Of a DNA stretch of 64,000 nucleotides, positions 58,743 to 64,000 are shown piece after piece. The number at the start of each line of letters is the position of its first letter. Position 1 is the stretch's first letter. The notes beneath the pieces are model-generated. The model was not told the origin of the DNA. It made no database searches and saw only the letters and a program-made list of their open reading frames with translations. A program made the position numbers and the translations under genes. Source of the DNA: Clytia hemisphaerica. Its lineage: Eukaryota; Cnidaria; Hydrozoa; Leptothecata; Clytiidae. The DNA is taken from NCBI GenBank assembly GCA_902728285.1, contig CACVBU010001357.1, forward strand, positions 176,719 to 240,718, written 5' to 3'.

Positions 58743-61700
58743 CCTTCCTTTCGATATTCTGTTGATTTTGCCAGTGGCCAACAGCAATCATGGTAAGTAT
58801 TTTACTGCTAAACTCTAAAAATTCGTTTATTCACTCTGAAATACTGTTTATTTACGAAAGATTAATGGTTTTACTGTAATATTTACGAACTATCAGGTAA
58901 CCACGATCGATTATTCCAGAGATATTGACGGATTGATGATGTAGGGTAGTTTAGTTTATGTCAATCACAGAAGTTGTCATCCGCTGGAAATCTTCTAACT
59001 AAATCTTAAAGAATTTTTTCATTGACATTTTCTTAACCTGATAACAGCTGTTCATAATTTTTTTGTACAGTAAACCTCTGAAGGGGCTTGAAAATTAAAC
59101 ATTAGAGGAAAAAGTCCTCTCGTGCAAATAATCTTAATTTTTTTGTTTTTCCGGTCCACTGACCAGGTGAAAATTTCCTTTGTCGTTAGTCAGGGGCAAA
59201 ATTCTTTGTCATACACCATTGTTTGTCTATTGTGTAGACTAGACAAACTAGGCTGACTTAGTTCTTGTGTATAGTTTGTCCAGTGGTGAAAAGTGTAATC
59301 ATTCAACAGCAGACATCTCACGTCTGGTGGTTCCTGATCGTGATTTGATGTCTTGAAATTTAGATTTTTTAAGGGTTTATTTATGATCTATTCCAGACCC
59401 CCGCGCTCGATAGGATCGATCATCGGAACGGCTCGATGACGGATCGATATGTGATCGATGGATTACTTATCGATCTGGATAGGAGATCGATGGAAGATTC
59501 AGCCATTAAAAAGTCTTGAGTATCGATCCTTCGTTGATCCATTATCGAGCTAGTATTTCAATCGAGTATATCGATTTGTCATCGATCGTTAATCGATTCG
59601 TCATCGATCGTTAATCGATTCGTCATCGATCGTTAATCGATTCGTCATCGATCGTTAATCGATTCGTCATCGATCGTTAATCGATTCGTCATCGATTATG
59701 ATCGATCGTCGATGAATCGATTACGATCGAGACAAATCGATAGAGTCGCTAGGGTCGATAAGATCGATAAAAGATCGATGAACGATGATAGATCGATGTC
59801 TTTTAAAAAATCTTGAGTATCGATCCTCTATCGATCTCCTATCCGGATCGATAAGTAATCCATCAATCACATATCGATCCGTCATCGAGCCGTTCCGATG
59901 ATCGATCCTATCGAGCGCGGGGGTCTGGTCTATTTTGGAATGCATGGATAGATCCAATTTATTGCTTAGTATAGTTTGTATCACCTTAGCAACCCTAAGG
60001 AAAAAAAAAATTGTTATTAATTTCGCCTAGGCCAAACAAAAGAAGTCTTGTTCCCGGAAATCGGTCAGGTGAACCTATTTTTGAAAGTCACCCGGCCGCA
60101 AAAATAATTAGTGGCCAAAATGTGGCGGAGCCCGATTTTCGAAAAAAAAATTTTGGGCAAATTTGGGCCAAAAAACGGCTAAAAAACAGGTTTCTTGGAC
60201 TTTGTGAAATATTGGATCATTGTTTTTTTCTGATTTTTTGCATGAAAGTAGGTAAAAGATGGCTCAAGCAGATTTTTGTAAAAAAAGAATTTTTCAGCTT
60301 AAAAAACCCATCTTTATCTATAAGAATCACTATTAAAAAGAAAACATCAATGTTCTTATCCGAATTACTGAATTTATTGATGAGATAGATGTTTTTTTTG
60401 CTCACGAAGTCTTAATTATGAAAGAATATTTCAAGAGAATGAAATTTTGGTTCCTGAACGTTTTTTTTATAAGAAACAAACGACTAATTTAATAGATCGT
60501 CACTATTTGTGTTCTTTGTTTAATGGTCACGTCACGTAGATATCAATTATAAATGTGTTAAATGCATAACCAGGTAGGTCCATGAAAGTATCACTTGTTT
60601 TTCTTTTATGCTCTCAGAAATTTTTTTTTTTTCAAACTCAATATTTCAGACAACAAAAAGCAAAACGTTTTCTCAAGAAAACGAAAGTTTTATAACAGAG
60701 TAAATAATATACAGCCAAGACGAACAGACGTTCTTAAATACACGTTTTTTTTTATATAAGGAACCTTAACTTTGCTCTGAGCCTGGAGTTCCTTATTTTT
60801 ACAGAAAATTTCAGCCTCAAAGTTCCTTTTGAGTTCCTTATTTACATAGCTAGTTCAAGTGAAAACTCTTACTTTTACTGTTCCTTAAAAGTATAAAACT
60901 TGTTTTCTTATTCTTAGCCTGAGCAGTTCCTTAACAATTCCTTATTTTTTGGACTACTTTCAGCCTCGAGTTCCTTATAAACGTGTTCCTTATAAAAAAA
61001 AAAAACGTGTATTAGTATTGTATAATATTTGTGACCCTTTCTGAGATATTCTATGGGGCAAAATAATGGCGTGTAGGCATTTCTTTTGGCGTTCTGTGAA
61101 CAAGTGATCAATTCAATTTAACCAATCAATGCTAACAATCCCACATCCAGGCAGTTTTTTTCTTATAAGCAAGGATTTATTATACACTGGATATACAACT
61201 AACAGATTTTTGCTGATTTCTCGTGCACTAGCTATGTCCGCAGTAATAAAAGTATTGTTCACTCTCCTTCCCTCATTAAATGATTTTTTGAAGCATTTTT
61301 ATTGCATTTCTTATCGAAAATCACTTATCAAATTCCCAAAAGAGACTTACAACTTTCCTGTGAGAGTCGAATTCTTCCACTTAATTGATAATTATAAGTC
61401 ATTATGACGTTTCAAGCTGTGAGAAAGATGCAAAAGACGTGTTGTATATAAGAAATTTAATGTTGACACCGGAAATTTTCAAACTTCAACCTCAAAAAAA
61501 CCACCTTGCCACCACGTGCCTCCATAGGATTTTCATACCACAGTGGAGCCAAGAAACTCGAGTCTTATGTATGTTAATAGCTCTTCTGGGAACAGCCTTG
61601 GGAAGATATTTCCAATTCAAAATTTTGTGTCACTATAAGCATTTTGGCTGGATTTCTTGTCTAATGATGTTTTTCACACATTAGATTTCACAACTGTATC

Positions 61701-63934
61701 TGGCTTGGAATACTAGCCTTGCTTTCAAACTTTTTTCTGCAAATGTACAAAAAGAAAGAGCTAGAGAAATTTTTTAAAATAAGACAGATAAATATTTTAA
61801 AAAATCAGACATCTTCGAGCCGCCATGACAGTTGTCCTTTGCGGACAAAGCTAGAACATCAATTGTTTTCTGAAACAAAGGAAATACAATGATTGCTCTC
61901 CATCGTTTTATGAGTCGTTTATCCAGTGTATAATAAATCTTTGTTATAAGCATATACACGTTTTTTTTTAAGAAACACGAGGCTCAGAATGGGCTTTTCC
62001 AGAAAAAATTCGTTCATGGGGGGTGGAGGATATATTATTTTTTCTGTGATCTACCCCTGGACATGTCGATTTTACACCCCCTGGACATGTGTTTTACCCC
62101 TGGACAAGCATCAAGTTGACCCCCTGGACACAAATATTTACCCCTGGACATCGCAGATTTACCCCATGGACATGGCAGTTTTTCAGTATTTTTTCAATAC
62201 CCCTGGACAATATATCCTCCACCCCCCATGAATGTTTTTTTTCTGGAAGAGCCCAATGCCTAAAAACTAAGAAACATGCTGAGGCTGAGAATGAGAAAAT
62301 AACATTTTTTGATTCGGTTTTTTTAAAAACCTTCCAATCCAGCCTTCTAGTAGGTTAATTATGTCAAAAAGTTTAGAAACATGTAAGAAACATTTAAGGC
62401 TAAAAAGGCCAATTTCTTAAGAAACATTGAGGCTGCTTGGTAGGACTAGTTTCTTAAAAAAAGAACGTGTACTTCATAAAAATCAAATTAATTACTAACT
62501 CTTGATAGACAGTGACATACCCTTCGGTTAGTAGTTCTTAAGTAAAAGGGATGACGTGCAATATGAGCATATTTATTTTTCTTATAAGCATATACTTCCG
62601 GAGAATCAAATCATTAACTCTTGATAGGACGGTGATATGACCTTTTGTAATTATTTCTTACAAATTAAACAATCCTTTTCTTAAATTGGTCTAATTTTTT
62701 AGCGATTTTGAGCCTCGCTGTTCTTTTAAAATTGTTCTTTCAAAAGAAAAGTGTATGGATTGCAGTTCATTAAAGTGAGATAAAGTAAATATTTATGTGT
62801 TCTTTTCATCAAGGCTCGATGTAAAGTACATTAAAGGAAGAAATTTTGGCGAGTGGCTGAAAAAGTTTTTTCGTAGGGAATTTAATTTGGTGGATCAGGG
62901 AAAAGCTAATTTTGGCAAGAATTTAATTTGGAAATCAGGGATCCGAAATCAGCGTGAAAACATTGATGTCAGGGTAAATTATGAAAAATCAGACATAAAG
63001 AGGAAAAACTTTAATTTGGCAGGAATTTAATTTGGCAGATGGTGGAAAAAATTTAATTTGACAGGAACTTAAAATTTGGCAGATTTTGGGCAAATCTGCA
63101 AAATTTTCTTCGCGCAAAAATTTCTTCCTTTAATATAGTTTTCAGATTAGCTTCCATCTCTACTTTTTGTTTTTTCCCATTCAGTTTAAATTATGGGCAA
63201 AATTTTTGACTTCAAGTCGTCTTGTTTTATCTTAAAAAACAACAGAATTAAAAGATTTTCAATTTTCCAAGGTTCTTATTTTGAGATCGAGCCTTTATCC
63301 TGTGGACGACATTAGCAAAAATTAGCTGTAGGTGAGATTTAATAAAAGGAAGTGCTGTTGTTTAAAAGTCAAAAAGTTAGTAGCACTTTTGAATTGATCA
63401 AAGATCTGTAGTTAAGATTGCTACACGTTTTTTTTTTTTTAAGAAACTAGTTTTACCAAGCAGCCTCATTGTTTCTTAAGAAATCGGCCTTTTGAGCCTT
63501 AAATGTTTCTTACATGTTTCTAAACTTTTTGCCACAATCGGCCTCATGGAAGGCTGGATTGGAAGGTTCTTAAAAAATAACGAATTGAAAAATGTTATTT
63601 TCTCATTCTGAGCCTCAGCATGTTTCTTAGATGTTTCTTAGTTTTTAGGCATTATGAGCCTCATGTTTCTTAAAAGTGTGTTTCTTAAAAAAAAAACAAT
63701 GTGTAATTAGAAATGTAGAAGATTGCTCAAAAAAATTATCAAGCAAATCTCTCTCTTCACGGATCTTAGACTTTATTGTGGATAACTTTTCAAATGATTT
63801 TCACCAGCATAATTTTGTTTTTATTTTAAGAGTTCACACAAGACTTTCATCATCAAGCGAAAGTTGGCTAAGAAGATGAAACAAAACAGACCTGTACCTC
63901 AGTGGATCAGAATGAGAACTGGTAATAAAATCAA
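58743..63934 (+). CDS. RPL39: Ribosomal protein eL39, 5' part (runs off the window)
   Basis: Exon 2 (63831-63934) is certain: [20 protein letters not shown] then [14 protein letters not shown], the highly conserved eL39 sequence, between TTTTATTTTAAG and GTAAGT. It starts at codon 2 in phase 0, so exon 1 must end exactly with ATG. ATG followed by GTAAGTATTT occurs at 58790-58792, and CCTTCCTTTC at 58743-58752 looks like a 5' TOP tract at the cap site. I therefore infer exon 1 there, giving a 5038-base intron that holds several repeat elements. eL39 lines the exit tunnel of the large ribosomal subunit. The last third of the protein lies beyond the window. Exon 2 about 0.97; exon 1 assignment about 0.55. 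Confidence 0.85.
59393..59928. mobile_element. 536-bp palindromic element built of ATCGAT words
   Basis: Ends CCAGACCCCCGCGCTCGATA and TATCGAGCGCGGGGGTCTGG are perfect inverses. Arms are about 118 bp with few mismatches. TCTATT flanks both sides (59387-59392, 59929-59934), a 6-bp target duplication. ATCGAT recurs throughout. The centre (59571-59700) has five copies of a 22-bp tandem unit, TCGATTCGTCATCGATCGTT then AA. Lies in the proposed RPL39 intron. Confidence 0.88.
60115..60581. mobile_element. Reverse-oriented partial copy of the GGACCTACCT element
   Basis: GTGGCGGAGCCCGATTTTCG, TTTGGGCAAATTTGGGCC and TCTGATTTTTTGCATGAAAG are the complement of the array unit at 44.3-45.4 kb. The right edge CAGGTAGGTCC matches the left terminus of that family. 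The left edge is uncertain. Confidence 0.6.
60740..61010. mobile_element. Fold-back element, T-run family, AAGGAAC word (reverse copy)
   Basis: Ends ACACGTTTTTTTTTATATAA and TTATAAAAAAAAAAAACGTG then T. GTTCCTTA recurs about eight times with GAGCCT or CAGCCT. It is the inverted relative of 3437-3695. Confidence 0.78.
61956..62471. mobile_element. Fold-back element, T-run family, AAGAAACAT word, carrying an insertion
   Basis: Ends ACACGTTTTTTTTTAAGAAA and TTTCTTAAAAAAAGAACGTG then T. AAGAAACAT recurs with TGAGGCT. 61991-62254 is a different element inserted into it; removing that leaves a body collinear with the inverted copy at 63423-63704. Confidence 0.78.
61991..62254. mobile_element. Nested inverted-repeat element, CCCCTGGACA word, AAT duplication
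   Basis: About 44-bp inverted ends: GGGCTTTTCCAGAAAAAATT ... ATGGGGGGTGGAGGATATAT on the left, ATATATCCTCCACCCCCCAT ... TTTTCTGGAAGAGCCC on the right. AAT flanks both sides (61988-61990, 62255-62257). CCCCTGGACA recurs about seven times inside. The 3-bp duplication and GGG start would suit a PIF/Harbinger-like MITE, as inference only. Confidence 0.85.
62472..63422. other. Intronic sequence, no gene recognised
   Basis: Contains the phrase GGAATTTAATTTGGCAGAT and variants several times (62876-63080: AATTTAATTTGG at six or so sites), another interior-word pattern without defined ends. CTTCGCGCAAAAATTTCTTC near 63108 pairs with GAAGAAATTTTGGCGAG near 62838. Confidence 0.45.
63423..63704. mobile_element. 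Fold-back element, T-run family, AAGAAACAT word (reverse copy)
   Basis: Ends ACACGTTTTTTTTTTTTTTA and TTCTTAAAAAAAAAACAATG then TGT. ATGTTTCTTA recurs about five times with GAGCCTCA. This is the unbroken counterpart of 61956-62471 in inverse orientation. Confidence 0.78.
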
Positions 63935-63959
63935 GTAAGTCTACTTTTTTCTCACAAAA

Positions 63960-64000
63960 GGTTCTTCCAGAGAAAAATTGAAAATGGACGGGTGGAGGCC
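63960..64000. mobile_element. Start of a GCTCTTCCAGA-family element, cut by the window end
   Basis: GGTTCTTCCAGAGAAAAATT then GAAAATGGACGGGTGGAGG matches the left end of 61991-62254. Only 41 bases are in view. Confidence 0.5.

Noticed and set aside
59571-59700. Regular 22-bp direct repeats considered as a CRISPR array
   Set aside because: Units are contiguous with no spacers, and the genome is eukaryotic.

Overview
This window looks like nuclear DNA of an intron-rich, AT-rich invertebrate animal. The coding exons have GT-AG introns, AATAAA polyadenylation signals and typical metazoan families: beta-1,4-galactosyltransferase-type enzymes, a rhodopsin-like GPCR, PPIL1 and RPL39. The repeat landscape contains a decayed Penelope-like retroelement and many small inverted-repeat elements. 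I cannot place the phylum; cnidarian or tunicate would both fit. Nothing bacterial or viral was seen.

Genes, left to right: two terminal coding exons of an unidentified gene (4.7-5.4 kb, +); two tandem intronless type II membrane glycosyltransferases (9.9-13.4 kb, -), the left one broken by a frameshift; a five-exon secreted protein of 1300 residues with a probable PA14 domain (14.3-19.7 kb, +); a five-exon secreted helical protein of about 340 residues (21.3-23.4 kb, +); a single-exon GPCR (24.1-25.4 kb, -); a small secreted protein made of sixteen 8-residue repeats (34.9-35.4 kb, +); a complete eight-exon PPIL1 cyclophilin (36.4-42.2 kb, -); two related acidic C-terminal exons (43.1 and 46.1 kb, -); and RPL39, whose probable ATG exon lies 5 kb upstream of its second exon (58.8-63.9 kb, +, running off the window). 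The exon models were checked for frame across every junction. The neighbouring secreted genes and glycosyltransferases suggest a secretory or extracellular-matrix theme at 10-24 kb, but this is only inference.

Most of the rest is non-autonomous repeats. At least ten families share one layout: imperfect terminal inverted repeats, often with a G-run or T-run, around an interior in which one short family-specific word recurs at irregular spacing (for example AAGAACAT, AAGGAAC, CCCCTGGACA, AGTACCGGGTACT, TGACGTCATCA, ATCGAT). In the T-run family, different copies carry different words that are replaced consistently through the copy. This recurrent layout is the most unusual feature of the window. 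No transposase or recombinase gene was found for any of them. Other notable repeats are a 677-bp near-perfect palindrome inside a PPIL1 intron, a 536-bp ATCGAT-rich palindrome with a 6-bp target duplication, and a 48-bp minisatellite grown at the broken end of the Penelope-like element.
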